This document shows positions 26,439 to 38,231 of a stretch of 43,818 nucleotides of DNA, one piece after another (position 1 is the first letter of the stretch; every line of letters begins with the position of its first letter). A program made the translations under genes and the position numbers. Under the pieces are notes generated by a model. It was not told the origin of the DNA, ran no database searches, and saw only the letters and a program-made list of their open reading frames with translations. The DNA comes from an uncultured Lachnospiraceae bacterium (lineage in GTDB: Bacteria > Bacillota > Clostridia > Lachnospirales > Lachnospiraceae), in assembly GCA_900316395.1 (NCBI GenBank), contig ONCT01000043.1, positions 1 to 43,818 on the forward strand, written 5' to 3'.

Positions 26439-29400
26439 TTACTCAACTTCTATCTTCCAGCACATTCCTTCGAACACCCATCCTATAGATGACAAGTAGA
26501 ATACCTCTTCTTCATTTATGGTCCATAGATGCTCTGCCGCTGGACTAAATGGGTTATATAATCTGTATTGTGGAATCCCTTCCTTACTATCCGTCTTGTA
26601 TACATAATGTGATATACCTTCATAATTCCATCCAGTCATACTAAGGTATATTGCCTCATCAGTATTTTCGGTATAGAAATGAAAGCCTCCGCCATATGGA
26701 TTATATAATCTATATACAGGAACTGCATATTCCTGCGAGGCGTCAACTACATATGTGTCAGAATCACTTTCATATCTCCATCCATGCATTTCAAGATATA
26801 TTACTTCGCCTACATCCATAGTATATAGGTGTTCACCTCTTATAGGGTCATATACACGGTATAAGTCACCCGCAAGAATTCTATGTAATGGTATTTCAAC
26901 ATTTTCCCCTAACACAGAATCTTTAACAAGAGCTATGTCTTTTACAGGGTCAACGGAGATTACATTATCAGATTCCTTAACAATCAGAGAAGATTCTCCA
27001 ACATAAGTTGGCTTCACATCATTGTATTTGTTATCTCCTACTACCTTGTACCATACATAATATTCCCCTGGCTCAGTAGCTTTAGGTACTGATGTGCTCC
27101 ATTCTGTTGGTTCGTTGTCTTCAGTTCCCAGGCCATAATACAATGTGCCACCATCTGTATTACCCGTATTGGACAACTCCATAGGCTCACCTGTATATGT
27201 TATCCTCTCATTAGCATCTGGTGGTATTACAGTAGGGTTTATTTTACCAACCTTAACATCACATTTAGCTGAGAGTTTACCATCAGAAGTCTTAACTGTA
27301 ATTACAGCATTTCCTTCACCAACACCTGAAACTAATCCTGTGCTACTTACAGTAGCTACAGAATTATTGCTGCTGGTATATACAACATCTTTACTAGAAG
27401 CATCCTCAGGTGTAATGGTAACCTTAAGTATCACACTATCTCCTACCGTCATTGCTGTCGATGTTGGTGATACACTAATACCCGTTACACCTATAGGCAT
27501 TGCCTTACCATAACTAACGCATAACTCCTGACAATGAGGCATTGTAATTATACTCGCATTGCCAGCAAATGTAGCTATACTATTGATATTGTATTCTGTG
27601 TTAAATGGTCCATTGTGTGTAAAGAGCAATTCCATCAGAAGCTCTCTAATCTCAGTCACATGACTATTCATTGTCTCGAACTTGCTATGAAGCATCTTCT
27701 TAAAATCTTCATTGTACAAGCCCTCTGTATCAATCTTCTTAGCTAAGTCAGCATCAATCTGTGTAAAGGCTCTCTTGAATTCTCCATCAGCCGCGTCCTC
27801 TAATCTGTTATAATACTGAGTCCCCCCTGTCTCAGGAGTATACTTTTTCATAAGATAAAGAACAGCTGTAACAAAATCTTTAAACTGGCCATTTCCCTTA
27901 TCAATGGCTTTATTAATCTTATCCATATCAGAACTTAGAAAGCTCATCATGCTTGTAAGAGTATACAGGAATTGTCTTGCGCCTTCTGGCTTTCTATTTG
28001 ATTCAGTACTGTATGCCGCAGATGTTGGGACAGCACCCTTAGCGCAGGCTTTTAGGAACTCAATTACAATCTTGCCAAGAGTAACCTTACTAATGTCAAA
28101 TCCCTTTTCAGCAGAGCCTGGATAGAATGAGCCTAAGACATTCTTGGCAATACCTGAGTAAGAAGATGGCACTGCCTTATCAATATACTTCTCAAGTTCC
28201 TGTATTCCCTTGTCCTGCTCGTTATCATAGACGAAATTACCTAAAGTCTCAATGAACTCATCAACTGTATAAGAATCCATATCTATCGATTCTCCAGTTG
28301 TGTATTCAATAATCTGCTCTATTGCAATAGCGGCGGCATCATCTTCGTCAAAGGCCACTCCCTCCTCAACAAGCTTCTCAGAGGCGTAAGCAAGATAACT
28401 AAACAATAATGGCTGCGTTAACTTTGATGCAAATCCATCATAATTATTAAGCAAATCCTGAGCCATAGAATCCATGCCCATCATCGCAGCAAAGGCTTCC
28501 TGATATCCTTCACTTACAAATTTCGTAGTTGTAGAAAAATATTGAAGACCTGTATTTATCTTCTCGTTAAGAAAAGCAATAAGACCTTTTTCCCCACTTA
28601 AGCCGCCTTCCTTATCCTTAATATCTAATGCAGCAACATCAAATACTTTCTCATGGAAATTAGATGGCGCATTTCCATTTGTATATCGTTTATATGTGTA
28701 CTCATCTAACTCTTTTAATTTCACTATCATCTGCTCTTCTGTAGCACCTTCATAAGTACATACCTTACCATAATAGGTATATCCCCATTGGTCTAACGGC
28801 AGATAAGTTACATAATCATATGCAAAAGGATAGTTATGTATTCCACTGTAAACAGGATCTGATGGATTAACATTTCCCTGAGCAGAACTTGTATATGCCT
28901 CACCTGGTGTATCGTATTGATATGTGCCGCCACGAGCTGCTGAAACGCTTAATGTTCTACTCTTAGTTGCACCGCTTGTAATAGTTCTTGGTGTTGCAAA
29001 TGTGTAACAATATATGTTAGTTGGTTCAACATTTACATTTTCACCAAAATATTTTGAACCACCATCTGCAAAGAAACCACCTAAATCATTAGATACAGCT
29101 CCACCTCTACTAAATCCTGCAATCCATACCTTAAGATTACCATCTATCTTATTCTTGCTAAGGTATTGCTTCGTGAATCTTAACACCTCATCACGGGCCT
29201 CAATAAAGCCTTGATGAACAGCTCCCGTACCAACATTTGCATTGCCTGCCCACTCTTGTCTGTATCCTCCGCTTCGAGGAATAATGGCTAGTAAAGTATA
29301 CTTCTTGCCATTTTCTTCAATCTCTCTGTAGCCTAAGGCAACACCCATTGAATTATCAAGCATTTCGTGATGATACCACTCATTAGATTCAACATTACTA

Positions 29401-29762
29401 AAGCCTAATTCTTTAAGAAAGTTCTCAACATTTTCAGAACCATTAGAAGGGTCCTGCTCATATTTATCTTCCTTGTCACCCCATTTATTTCTCGATGCCA
29501 AGGTTGCCTGAGCAGACAATGTGACAAGATGTGCATCTACATCATAGGATGATTTCATAAAATAAGCATCATCATATTCGAATGTATCAGTTCCCTGCTT
29601 GTTAGCGCCTTCATACAGGTTATAATGATATGTACCCGTCTTAGCACTATTGTTAAGGTCCTTCGCACTAGATACAGTAAATACAGATGTAGTAATAAGA
29701 GCCACACTAAGCACTCCACTAACAATTCTCTTCATGACACATTTCTTATTAAATAGCTGCAT
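26439..29762 (-). CDS. Large secreted lipase-like protein with Ig-like domain and DUF5648 repeats
   Basis: A 1107-residue exported protein. Signal peptide at about 12-33 (VSGVLSVALITTSVFTVSSA). Residues about 60-320 form an alpha/beta-hydrolase-like domain with the nucleophile elbow VWIAGFSRGGAVSN (Ser218) and YTFATPRT, as in DUF2974/Mbeg1-like lipases. A long helical region follows. An Ig-like Big_2 domain ('GISVSPTSTAMTVGDSVILK') lies at about 757-840, then a second beta domain ('PNAN...YTGEP'). Three DUF5648 repeats end the protein at about 970-1107. It probably hydrolyses an ester at the cell surface; the substrate is unknown. It is monocistronic, with the TPM gene converging on its 3' end. 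Confidence 0.85.
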   Translation of the reverse strand: MQLFNKKCVMKRIVSGVLSVALITTSVFTVSSAKDLNNSAKTGTYHYNLYEGANKQGTDTFEYDDAYFMKSSYDVDAHLVTLSAQATLASRNKWGDKEDKYEQDPSNGSENVENFLKELGFSNVESNEWYHHEMLDNSMGVALGYREIEENGKKYTLLAIIPRSGGYRQEWAGNANVGTGAVHQGFIEARDEVLRFTKQYLSKNKIDGNLKVWIAGFSRGGAVSNDLGGFFADGGSKYFGENVNVEPTNIYCYTFATPRTITSGATKSRTLSVSAARGGTYQYDTPGEAYTSSAQGNVNPSDPVYSGIHNYPFAYDYVTYLPLDQWGYTYYGKVCTYEGATEEQMIVKLKELDEYTYKRYTNGNAPSNFHEKVFDVAALDIKDKEGGLSGEKGLIAFLNEKINTGLQYFSTTTKFVSEGYQEAFAAMMGMDSMAQDLLNNYDGFASKLTQPLLFSYLAYASEKLVEEGVAFDEDDAAAIAIEQIIEYTTGESIDMDSYTVDEFIETLGNFVYDNEQDKGIQELEKYIDKAVPSSYSGIAKNVLGSFYPGSAEKGFDISKVTLGKIVIEFLKACAKGAVPTSAAYSTESNRKPEGARQFLYTLTSMMSFLSSDMDKINKAIDKGNGQFKDFVTAVLYLMKKYTPETGGTQYYNRLEDAADGEFKRAFTQIDADLAKKIDTEGLYNEDFKKMLHSKFETMNSHVTEIRELLMELLFTHNGPFNTEYNINSIATFAGNASIITMPHCQELCVSYGKAMPIGVTGISVSPTSTAMTVGDSVILKVTITPEDASSKDVVYTSSNNSVATVSSTGLVSGVGEGNAVITVKTSDGKLSAKCDVKVGKINPTVIPPDANERITYTGEPMELSNTGNTDGGTLYYGLGTEDNEPTEWSTSVPKATEPGEYYVWYKVVGDNKYNDVKPTYVGESSLIVKESDNVISVDPVKDIALVKDSVLGENVEIPLHRILAGDLYRVYDPIRGEHLYTMDVGEVIYLEMHGWRYESDSDTYVVDASQEYAVPVYRLYNPYGGGFHFYTENTDEAIYLSMTGWNYEGISHYVYKTDSKEGIPQYRLYNPFSPAAEHLWTINEEEVFYLSSIGWVFEGMCWKIEVE

Positions 29763-29836
29763 AACAACCTCCCTATTACAGTAGTATATTCTTATAATAC
29801 CATAATATTGTGTTCAAAAATAGAAATATAATAAAT

Positions 29837-29875
29837 AAAAAGCGACTGTCAGCAGATTGTGCAACAGTCGCTTTA
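29837..29875 (-). terminator. Terminator of the hrcA-grpE-dnaK-dnaJ operon
   Basis: An 11-bp stem AAAGCGACTGT/ACAGTCGCTTT (29839-29849 and 29864-29874). On the minus strand the T-run TTTTTATTTATT follows. It lies just after the dnaJ stop. Confidence 0.85.
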
Positions 29876-29878
29876 TTT

Positions 29879-31030
29879 TTATAAATCATCAACTACATCT
29901 TTTATTTTGCCCATGAAGCCTTTTTTCTTCTTTTCCTGCTTCACCTGCGTCCCCCCAGGCTTTAATGTATTACCTGTCTTCTCATCGAATTGACGAAGAA
30001 GCTCCTTGGCTTCTGAATTAAGGCCTGTAGGAGTCTGTACGATTAATGTCACATAGTGGTCTCCTCTTACTCCCTTGTTACGAAGTGATGGCACGCCCTT
30101 ACCCTTCAGTCGTATTCTTGTGTCAGTCTGTGTTCCTGCCTTAACCTCATATATAACCTTGCCACCAAGTGTTGCCTGTGCAAATGATATAGGAGCATTA
30201 GAGAATATATCATAATCGTGTCTCTGGAATATTGGATGAGGCTTAACTCTTACTTCAACAAGCAAATCACCTCTAGGTCCACCATTGATTCCAGGCTCAC
30301 CCTTGTCTCTAATTCTTACGCTCTGTCCATTGTCAATACCTGCTGGAATAGATACTTGAATTCTCTTCTTAGAAGATACATAACCAGTACCACTACAAGC
30401 ACTACATTTCTCCTTGATAATCTCACCAGAGCCATTACAATCAGGACATGTTGTGACATTTTGCATAACTCCAAAGAGAGTCTGCTGTGTCATCATAACC
30501 TTACCTTTACCATTACATTTCGTACATGTACTCTTAGAAGTTCCTGGCTTAGCGCCACTACCGTTACATGTATGGCATGGATCCTTAAGAACAAGCTCTA
30601 TCTCCTTCTCGCAGCCGAATGCCGCTTCTTCAAATGTAATGACAAGGGATGTTCTGATATTCTGACCCTTCATTGGACCGTTAGAACGGCCTCTGCCGCC
30701 ACCGAATCCAAATCCACCGAACAAGTCGCCGAATATATCGCCAAATATATCTGAGAAATCCATACTTGAGAAGTCCATACCAGGGCCACCCATAGAACCG
30801 TCGAATGCAGCATGGCCATATTGGTCGTACTTACTCTTCTTCTCTGGATCTGAGAGGACAGCATAAGCCTCAGAAGCTTCCTTGAACTTCTTCTCAGCCT
30901 CTGCATCTCCTGGATTAACATCAGGATGATATTTCTTAGCAAGCTTTCTGTATGCAGACTTAATCTCGCTCTCGCTTGCGCTTTTACTTACTCCTAGGAC
31001 CTCATAATAGTCCCTTTTTGAATCTGCCAT
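29879..31030 (-). CDS. dnaJ: Chaperone DnaJ (Hsp40)
   Basis: A 383-residue type I DnaJ that stimulates DnaK ATPase and delivers unfolded clients. The J domain ([20 protein letters not shown]) has the HPD motif (KYHPDVN). A Gly/Phe-rich linker (about 75-115) follows, then four CxxCxGxG zinc repeats ([32 protein letters not shown]) and the substrate-binding C-terminal domains. The start is ATG 31030 ([13 protein letters not shown]) because TAAGGAG lies 8 bases upstream; an open frame extends 15 codons further without a ribosome site. Last gene of the CIRCE-controlled operon. Confidence 0.97.
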   Translation of the reverse strand: MADSKRDYYEVLGVSKSASESEIKSAYRKLAKKYHPDVNPGDAEAEKKFKEASEAYAVLSDPEKKSKYDQYGHAAFDGSMGGPGMDFSSMDFSDIFGDIFGDLFGGFGFGGGRGRSNGPMKGQNIRTSLVITFEEAAFGCEKEIELVLKDPCHTCNGSGAKPGTSKSTCTKCNGKGKVMMTQQTLFGVMQNVTTCPDCNGSGEIIKEKCSACSGTGYVSSKKRIQVSIPAGIDNGQSVRIRDKGEPGINGGPRGDLLVEVRVKPHPIFQRHDYDIFSNAPISFAQATLGGKVIYEVKAGTQTDTRIRLKGKGVPSLRNKGVRGDHYVTLIVQTPTGLNSEAKELLRQFDEKTGNTLKPGGTQVKQEKKKKGFMGKIKDVVDDL

Positions 31031-31054
31031 TATTAACTCCTTATATACTAGCTT

Positions 31055-31079
31055 AAGGGTGAGGCCTTGCCTCACCCTT
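31055..31079. other. Perfect 11-bp hairpin between dnaK and dnaJ
   Basis: AAGGGTGAGGC and GCCTCACCCTT pair with a 3-base loop. No T-run follows on the minus strand, so it is more likely an mRNA processing or differential-stability element than a terminator. It would separate dnaK and dnaJ mRNA levels. Confidence 0.7.
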
Positions 31080-31086
31080 GATTATA

Positions 31087-33012
<1,926 letters not shown>

Positions 33013-33022
33013 TCAATAATAG

Positions 33023-33691
33023 TTAGTTTGCTACTTTAACCATTGCATGACGAAGAACAGTATCGTTATACATATAGCCCTTCTGCAATACTTCTACTAC
33101 TACATTCTCGCCAAGCTCTTCATCCTCTACATGCATTACTGCATTGTGATAATCAGGATTGAATTCTTCGCCTTCGGCTTCAATTTCTTTAACTCCTGCT
33201 TCTTCAAGACTTGTCATAAGCTGCTTATATATCATCTTCATTCCATCTGCAAATGAATCACCATCAGCAGCTGCATCAAGTCCTCTCTCGAAGTTATCTA
33301 CAACTGGGAGTATTTTCTCTAATATACTTTTTGCTCCCATGTCATACATCTGTGTCTTTTCTTTATCGCTTCGTTTTCTAAAATTCTCAAACTCAGCCAT
33401 CTGACGCATAACCTTGTCATTTAATTCATCAATGATTTCCTGCGCTTTGTTCTTTTTATCTTTTTTAGATGATTTCTTATCCTTAGAATCTTCTGAAGCT
33501 TCTTCATTGTCCTCTTCTGAAGTCTCTTCTGTTTCCTGAGAAGTATCTTCAGCTTCCTTATAAGTATCTTCAGCTTCTGCCTTATCCTTATTATCTGATG
33601 CTTCTTCTACTTCAGCTTCTTCTTTAGCTTCTTCCTTGCTTTCTTCTGTATCGAAGTTCTCATCTAATTTCTTCTTGGTCTTTTTAGACAT
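33023..33691 (-). CDS. grpE: Nucleotide exchange factor GrpE
   Basis: A 222-residue cofactor that releases ADP from DnaK. The first about 75 residues are a very acidic Glu/Asp/Ser/Lys tail, followed by the long dimer helix ('IIDELNDKVMRQMAEFENFR', 'KRSDKEKTQMYDMGA') and the beta domain ('VEVLQKGYMYNDTVLRHAMV'). The acidic extension is longer than in Escherichia coli but normal for Clostridia. It sits between hrcA and dnaK. Confidence 0.95.
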   Translation of the reverse strand: MSKKTKKKLDENFDTEESKEEAKEEAEVEEASDNKDKAEAEDTYKEAEDTSQETEETSEEDNEEASEDSKDKKSSKKDKKNKAQEIIDELNDKVMRQMAEFENFRKRSDKEKTQMYDMGAKSILEKILPVVDNFERGLDAAADGDSFADGMKMIYKQLMTSLEEAGVKEIEAEGEEFNPDYHNAVMHVEDEELGENVVVEVLQKGYMYNDTVLRHAMVKVAN

Positions 33692-33763
33692 TTCACATAA
33701 TCCTTTCTTACATTTTTCTATCTAAATCATAGGACTATACCTATGTCTTTAGCTTAATTGATT

Positions 33764-34813
33764 CTAACTGCCGGGTTCTACAACATCCTCCGACTTAACA
33801 ACACTTTCAAGCTGAGTCTTTAAATTCTTCAGATTATTAAGTACATTTTCATAATCCATTCTCTTCGGTCCTATGATACCTATCGTACCCTTGACTCCTT
33901 CCCCAAGCTCGTATGTTGCTGTAACAACTGAACAATCCTTCATTGTCTTAATTGAAGAATCATTACCGATATATACCTGAATTCCTGTCTCGTCTGATTC
34001 ACTATTAGTCTCTGCTATAAAGTCTGCAAGTGGCTGCTTCTCCTCGAAAGCATTAATTAGATCCTTCGCCTTCTCAGAATCACTAAGCTCAGGATACTTA
34101 AATATGTTCGTTGCTCCACTTGTATATACCTCTAAGTCTTCCTCTTCCTTAATGGTATCTGCAACTGACTGAAGCACCTGCTCTACAATCTCTTCATGAA
34201 TACCAGCCTGCTCCTTCATATTTGAAATGAGTGAGAGGTTAATCTCGTTAACTGTTAATCCATTAAGATTAGTATTAAGAAGCATGTTAAGCTTAAGCAT
34301 TGTCTCATTATCAAGTGGCTTGTCAACCTCGATTACTCTGTTCCTAACAAGATTACCTTCCATAACAACTACAGATAGGACATGATTATCATCCACGTTA
34401 GATATCTGTACGAATTTGACCTTGTTAGATTGAACAGATGGAGCAAGTATCATACTTGCATACTGTGTGTTGTTAGCTAGCACCTTAACAACCTGCTTAA
34501 GAAGCTTCTCCATCTTGCCAGTCTTCTCGAACATTATCTCTTGCATCTGTGTGACTTCTTTATCCTTCTCAGCCATCAGATGATCTACATAGAAACGATA
34601 TCCCATGTCAGTAGGAATTCTTCCTGCCGAAGTGTGTGGCTGAACTATGTAGCCAAGCTCCTCTAAGTCAGCCATCTCATTTCTAATAGTTGCAGATGAG
34701 AGATTAAGATAACTCTTTGAAATTGTTCTTGAACCAACCGGTTCACCTGTCTCTAAATAATTCTGAATTATAGCATTGAGAATTATCTCTTTTCTTTCGT
34801 CTAATTGTTCCAT
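33764..34813 (-). CDS. hrcA: Heat-inducible repressor HrcA
   Basis: A 349-residue repressor of class I heat-shock genes. N-terminal winged helix ('ERKEIILNAIIQNYLETGEP', 'VGSRTISK', 'LSSATIRNEMADLEELGYI', 'QPHTSAGRIPTDMGYRFYVD'), then the HrcA ligand-like domain. It binds CIRCE and needs GroEL for folding in known systems. A perfect CIRCE lies 22 bases upstream of its ATG, so the operon is autoregulated. Confidence 0.97.
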   Translation of the reverse strand: MEQLDERKEIILNAIIQNYLETGEPVGSRTISKSYLNLSSATIRNEMADLEELGYIVQPHTSAGRIPTDMGYRFYVDHLMAEKDKEVTQMQEIMFEKTGKMEKLLKQVVKVLANNTQYASMILAPSVQSNKVKFVQISNVDDNHVLSVVVMEGNLVRNRVIEVDKPLDNETMLKLNMLLNTNLNGLTVNEINLSLISNMKEQAGIHEEIVEQVLQSVADTIKEEEDLEVYTSGATNIFKYPELSDSEKAKDLINAFEEKQPLADFIAETNSESDETGIQVYIGNDSSIKTMKDCSVVTATYELGEGVKGTIGIIGPKRMDYENVLNNLKNLKTQLESVVKSEDVVEPGS

Positions 34814-34835
34814 TTAGTCACCTTCATTTTGTCTG

Positions 34836-34862
34836 TTAGCACTCAAATTATTAGAGTGCTAA
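34836..34862. promoter_or_regulatory. CIRCE operator
   Basis: TTAGCACTC, nine bases, GAGTGCTAA: an exact match to the CIRCE consensus. It lies between the hrcA promoter and its start codon, in the 5' untranslated region, as usual for HrcA-controlled operons. Confidence 0.97.
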
Positions 34863-34877
34863 CATCTGTCTAGACAT

Positions 34878-34906
34878 AATTTAACACCCTTAAAGAAGAA
34901 TGTCAA
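34878..34906 (-). promoter_or_regulatory. SigA-type promoter of the hrcA operon
   Basis: On the minus strand TTGACA (34901-34906), a 17-base spacer and TAAATT (34878-34883). CIRCE begins 15 bases downstream of the -10. Confidence 0.85.
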
Positions 34907-34950
34907 GGATTATTTTGTGAACTTTTTGTAAACTTTTATAAAAAGCAGAA

Positions 34951-34988
34951 AAAAGGCCGGCATCCCTAAATAATTAGGAACACCGACC
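34951..34988 (-). terminator. Terminator after hemW
   Basis: GGTCGG/CCGGCC outer stem (one G-T pair) with inner TTCCTAA/TTAGGGA bases, then TTTTTTC on the minus strand. It separates lepA-hemW from the hrcA operon. Confidence 0.8.
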
Positions 34989-36173
34989 TTATACAATGAA
35001 TTCTCTTGCAATAGTATTTTGCAATTCTAGGCCTCTACGAGTTGGCTTAATCCGATTACCATCATTAATAAGTAATTCCTGATTTATGAGGCTTTCAATT
35101 TGGCTTCCATACACATTTTCAAGGGACATTCTGTATGCATTATAGAAATCATCAAAGCTTACTCCCTCATTCATACGAAGTCCAAGTATCATAAATTCCG
35201 ACATGCTTTCCTTAGCTGATAATGTCTCCTGTTCTTCATATTCTATAGCAGGGTTAGCCAGGGAATAATTCCTAATATACGTATCCAGATTAGTTATATT
35301 CTTGTATCTTACCTCTTCATAAAGAGACGCTGCTCCCAGACCAAAGCCAATATATGGTGTCCTCTTCCAATATCCAATGTTGTGACGACACTCGTACCCT
35401 GCCTTGGCATAATTAGACACCTCGTACTGCTCGTAGCCTCTTCCTTTAAGAAATGCATTGACATAATCCGTCATCTCACACAACACATTTTCCTCAGGTA
35501 GATACTTCGTCTTCTTAGCCAGACACTGATTGAGATAATCGTCCTTATACCTATCATAAAATGCTGTGCCCTCTTCTATAATCAGTGAATAGGCGCTAAT
35601 ATGCTTAGGTCTGAACATAGTAACCGCTTTAAATGTCTTACTTAGGGAATCAAGAGTTTGATTAGGAAGACCATACATAATATCTACATTGTAATTAGTA
35701 AAGCCCGCCTTCATTAATGAGTCGAGTGTCCTTACAAAACTATCATAGTCGTGAATCCTGCCAAGAGTCTTCAATTCCTCATCGTTAGCTGATTGAAGCC
35801 CAATGCTTAGCCTGTTAATTCCGTACGATTTATATACAGAAAGACTGTCCTTGCTTACCGTTCCTGGATTACACTCAATTGTAACCTCGGCATCTCTTGA
35901 TATGGAAAATGTGTTATCAAGAGTGTTCATTATCTTAATAATTAGCTTGGACTCTAATGTGCTTGGTGTGCCACCGCCAATATATATAGAAGTGACTTTC
36001 CTGTCCGATAGCTTTTTGGCTTTAAGCTCAATTTCAGAACATAACGCATTAACATAATACTCTCTTGTTTCTGGATTTGATGGAAATGACAAGAAATCAC
36101 AATAGTCACATTTCTTTACACAAAATGGAATATGAATATATAGTTCTATTTCCTTATCTCTAGTCTTCATCAA
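34989..36173 (-). CDS. hemW: Radical SAM heme chaperone HemW
   Basis: A 394-residue radical SAM protein. The cluster motif CxxxCxxC is in [14 protein letters not shown], and it lacks the fourth Cys (CxC) of true coproporphyrinogen dehydrogenase HemN, as expected for HemW. Further motifs: [12 protein letters not shown], '[11 protein letters not shown]', '[12 protein letters not shown]'. HemW binds heme and is thought to insert it into respiratory proteins. Its start overlaps the lepA stop by 14 bases, the usual lepA-hemW-hrcA-grpE-dnaK-dnaJ order of Firmicutes. Confidence 0.92.
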   Translation of the reverse strand: MMKTRDKEIELYIHIPFCVKKCDYCDFLSFPSNPETREYYVNALCSEIELKAKKLSDRKVTSIYIGGGTPSTLESKLIIKIMNTLDNTFSISRDAEVTIECNPGTVSKDSLSVYKSYGINRLSIGLQSANDEELKTLGRIHDYDSFVRTLDSLMKAGFTNYNVDIMYGLPNQTLDSLSKTFKAVTMFRPKHISAYSLIIEEGTAFYDRYKDDYLNQCLAKKTKYLPEENVLCEMTDYVNAFLKGRGYEQYEVSNYAKAGYECRHNIGYWKRTPYIGFGLGAASLYEEVRYKNITNLDTYIRNYSLANPAIEYEEQETLSAKESMSEFMILGLRMNEGVSFDDFYNAYRMSLENVYGSQIESLINQELLINDGNRIKPTRRGLELQNTIAREFIV

Positions 36174-37971
36174 GCTTTAACACACTCATAAATGCGCTCT
36201 GTGGAATGTCAACATTTCCTACCTGACGCATTCTCTTCTTTCCTTCCTTCTGCTTTTCTAACAGCTTCTTCTTACGAGATATATCACCACCATAGCATTT
36301 AGCTAATACATCTTTTCGGACAGCCTTAACAGTCTCTCTGGCAATAACCTTATTGCCGATTGCTGCCTGAATTGGTATCTCGAATAAGTGACGAGGAATC
36401 TCTCCCTTAAGCTTCTCGCACATTTTACGACCACGCTCATAGGCAGTGCCTTCGAATACTATAAATGAAAGGGCATCAACAGGCTCCTTATTAATAAGAA
36501 TATCAAGCTTAACAAGGTTAGACTTAACATAGCCCTTCATCTCATAATCAAAGCTGGCGTATCCACGGGAACGGGATTTCAACGCATCGAAGAAATCGTA
36601 TATTATCTCATTTAAAGGAAGAGTGTATTTAAGGAGTGCCCTTGTCTCTTCCATATATTCCATACTGATATATTCACCGCGCCTTTCCTGACACAAATCC
36701 ATTATGGCTCCAATATAGTCTGAGGTTACCATAATCTCTGCCGCAACAACTGGCTCTTCCATATAATCAATCTCAGAAGGGTCAGGAAGATTTGATGGAT
36801 TAGTAAGCTCTATCATCTCCCCATCAGTCTTATGCACTCTATATACAACGGAGGGCGCCGTTGTAACAAGATCAAGATTGTATTCTCTCTCCAATCGCTC
36901 CTGAATAATCTCAAGATGAAGCAATCCTAAGAATCCACATCTAAATCCAAAGCCTAATGCAATAGATGTCTCTGGCTCATATTGAAGTGCCGCATCATTA
37001 AGCTGAAGCTTCTCTAAGGCATCTCTTAGGTCAGGATACTTGGCACCATCTGCTGGATACAATCCGCAGTAAACCATTGGGTTGACTTTCTTGTATCCTG
37101 GGAGAGGTTCTGCGCAAGGATTATCCCTGTTAGTCACTGTATCACCTACTCTTGTATCAGATACATTCTTAATGGAAGCAGTAACATATCCTACCATTCC
37201 AGCCGTAAGCTCTTCACAAGGCACGAACTGTCCTGCTCCAAAATATCCAACCTCTACAACATCGAATTCAGCCTTGCTAGCCATCATTCGAATAGGATCG
37301 TTAGGTCTTATCACTCCTTCTTTTACTCTTATGAATACTATTACGCCCTTATATGGGTCATATATTGAATCGAAGATTAGAGCCTGAAGTGGATTGTTAT
37401 TATCACCTGTTGGGGCTGGCAAATCCGTTACAATAGCCTCTAACACATCCTCTATATTAAGTCCTGTCTTCGCTGATATCTGTGGCGCACTCTCTGCCTC
37501 AAGACCAATTACATCTTCAATCTCATCTATTACTCGCTTAGGGTCGGCAGATGGAAGGTCTATCTTATTGATTACAGGAATAACGTCTAAGTCATGGTCT
37601 AGGGCAAGATACACATTTGCCAGAGTCTGAGCCTCTACTCCCTGGGCTGCATCAACCACTAGGATTGCACCATCACAAGCAGCAAGTGACCTTGACACCT
37701 CATAATTAAAATCCACATGACCTGGGGTATCAATCAGGTTAAATATATACTCATTGCCGTCCTTGGCATTGTATACAATTCTAACTGCTTGAGACTTAAT
37801 GGTAATGCCACGCTCCCTCTCTAAATCCATATTATCAAGAACCTGGGACTGCATTTCTCGCTCAGTGAGCAGTCCGGTCTTCTCTATTATTCTATCTGCA
37901 AGTGTTGATTTGCCATGGTCGATATGGGCGATAATGCAGAAATTCCTTATATATTGCTTATTAATTGACAT
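36160..37971 (-). CDS. lepA: Elongation factor 4 (LepA), ribosome-associated GTPase
   Basis: A 603-residue translational GTPase. G1 [17 protein letters not shown]3 [12 protein letters not shown]4 [10 protein letters not shown], then domains II-V and the LepA-specific C-terminal domain ending [15 protein letters not shown]. It acts on the ribosome in initiation, back-translocation or assembly. ATG at 37971 ([11 protein letters not shown]) is used because GGAGGCAAA lies directly upstream; an open frame extends 23 codons further and is rejected. The RNAII promoter at 37965-37992 on the other strand overlaps this start codon. Confidence 0.97.
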   Translation of the reverse strand: MSINKQYIRNFCIIAHIDHGKSTLADRIIEKTGLLTEREMQSQVLDNMDLERERGITIKSQAVRIVYNAKDGNEYIFNLIDTPGHVDFNYEVSRSLAACDGAILVVDAAQGVEAQTLANVYLALDHDLDVIPVINKIDLPSADPKRVIDEIEDVIGLEAESAPQISAKTGLNIEDVLEAIVTDLPAPTGDNNNPLQALIFDSIYDPYKGVIVFIRVKEGVIRPNDPIRMMASKAEFDVVEVGYFGAGQFVPCEELTAGMVGYVTASIKNVSDTRVGDTVTNRDNPCAEPLPGYKKVNPMVYCGLYPADGAKYPDLRDALEKLQLNDAALQYEPETSIALGFGFRCGFLGLLHLEIIQERLEREYNLDLVTTAPSVVYRVHKTDGEMIELTNPSNLPDPSEIDYMEEPVVAAEIMVTSDYIGAIMDLCQERRGEYISMEYMEETRALLKYTLPLNEIIYDFFDALKSRSRGYASFDYEMKGYVKSNLVKLDILINKEPVDALSFIVFEGTAYERGRKMCEKLKGEIPRHLFEIPIQAAIGNKVIARETVKAVRKDVLAKCYGGDISRKKKLLEKQKEGKKRMRQVGNVDIPQSAFMSVLKLDED

Positions 37972-37992
37972 TTTGCCTCCATATGATATAAT
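37965..37992 (+). promoter_or_regulatory. Strong promoter of the candidate antitoxin RNA
   Basis: TTGACA (37965-37970), 16-base spacer, TATAAT (37987-37992). Both hexamers match the consensus exactly. It points away from lepA, overlapping the lepA start codon on the opposite strand. No open reading frame follows. Confidence 0.75.
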
Positions 37993-37998
37993 AATAGT

Positions 37999-38100
37999 AC
38001 AAAGGCAGTTGACAAGGTGATACACCCACCTCGTTGGCAAACAAAATGTGTTTTTTAAATAATAACCATCCTACCTGCCATTTATAGGATGGTTATTTCT
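37999..38100 (+). ncRNA. Candidate antitoxin RNA (RNAII) of a type I toxin-antitoxin locus
   Basis: Predicted untranslated transcript of about 100 bases, from the promoter at 37965-37992 to the hairpin at 38061-38097. It contains AGGTG...CACCT (its own small hairpin, 38015-38031). CCACCTC (38027/38026-38032) is complementary to the GAGGTGG ribosome site of the toxin gene. Its 3' half is fully complementary to the 3' end of the toxin mRNA through the shared terminator. Length, promoter and position match antitoxin RNAs of the Fst/TxpA kind; expression is untested. Confidence 0.6.
38061..38097. terminator. Shared bidirectional terminator of toxin mRNA and antisense RNA
   Basis: A perfect 13-bp stem, AATAACCATCCTA (38061-38073) and TAGGATGGTTATT (38085-38097), with an 11-base loop. 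It starts within the toxin stop codon. Both T-tails are moderate (ATTTCTTATT on plus, ATTATTTA on minus). Confidence 0.75.
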
Positions 38101-38170
38101 TATTAGCAAATAAAGCAATTATTGCCACTAACATAATTACAAAGGTAAACAAATCATACCAAGTAACCAT
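38093..38170 (-). CDS. 25-residue hydrophobic peptide, Fst/Hol_Tox-like type I toxin candidate
   Basis: A short gene below usual annotation limits. It encodes MVTWYDLFTFVIMLVAIIAL followed by FANKK: one membrane helix flanked by an N-terminal Trp/Tyr/Asp and a basic C-terminus, the standard layout of putative holin-like and Fst/TxpA type I toxins, which insert into the membrane. The ribosome site GGGAGGTGG is 7 bases from the ATG and very strong. The leader can form a 9-bp stem (one G-U) between AATCACCTC (38205-38197) and GAGGTGGTT (38181-38173), hiding that site. It converges with a short RNA through a shared terminator. The family call is by layout, not by alignment. Confidence 0.7.
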   Translation of the reverse strand: MVTWYDLFTFVIMLVAIIALFANKK

Positions 38171-38231
38171 ATAACCACCTCCCTTCAAGGCCAAGCGAGG
38201 TGATTAACATCCTATCAACTGCCTACAAAGG

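Larger units (their letters stand above)
38004..38223. repeat. Inverted ~35-bp repeats at the two ends of the toxin-antitoxin locus
   Basis: The plus-strand arm at 38004-38038 begins GGCAGTTGA and ends CACCTCGTTGGC. The minus-strand arm at 38223-38190 begins GGCAGTTGA and ends CACCTCGCTTGGC. Interiors are similar but diverged. Because they are inverted in DNA, the two RNAs carry the same sequence at their 5' ends rather than complementary ones. Confidence 0.75.

Noticed and set aside
37972..38040. 23-codon N-terminal extension of LepA
   Set aside because: Falls in the toxin-antitoxin region and departs from the conserved LepA start; GGAGGCAAA marks ATG 37971.
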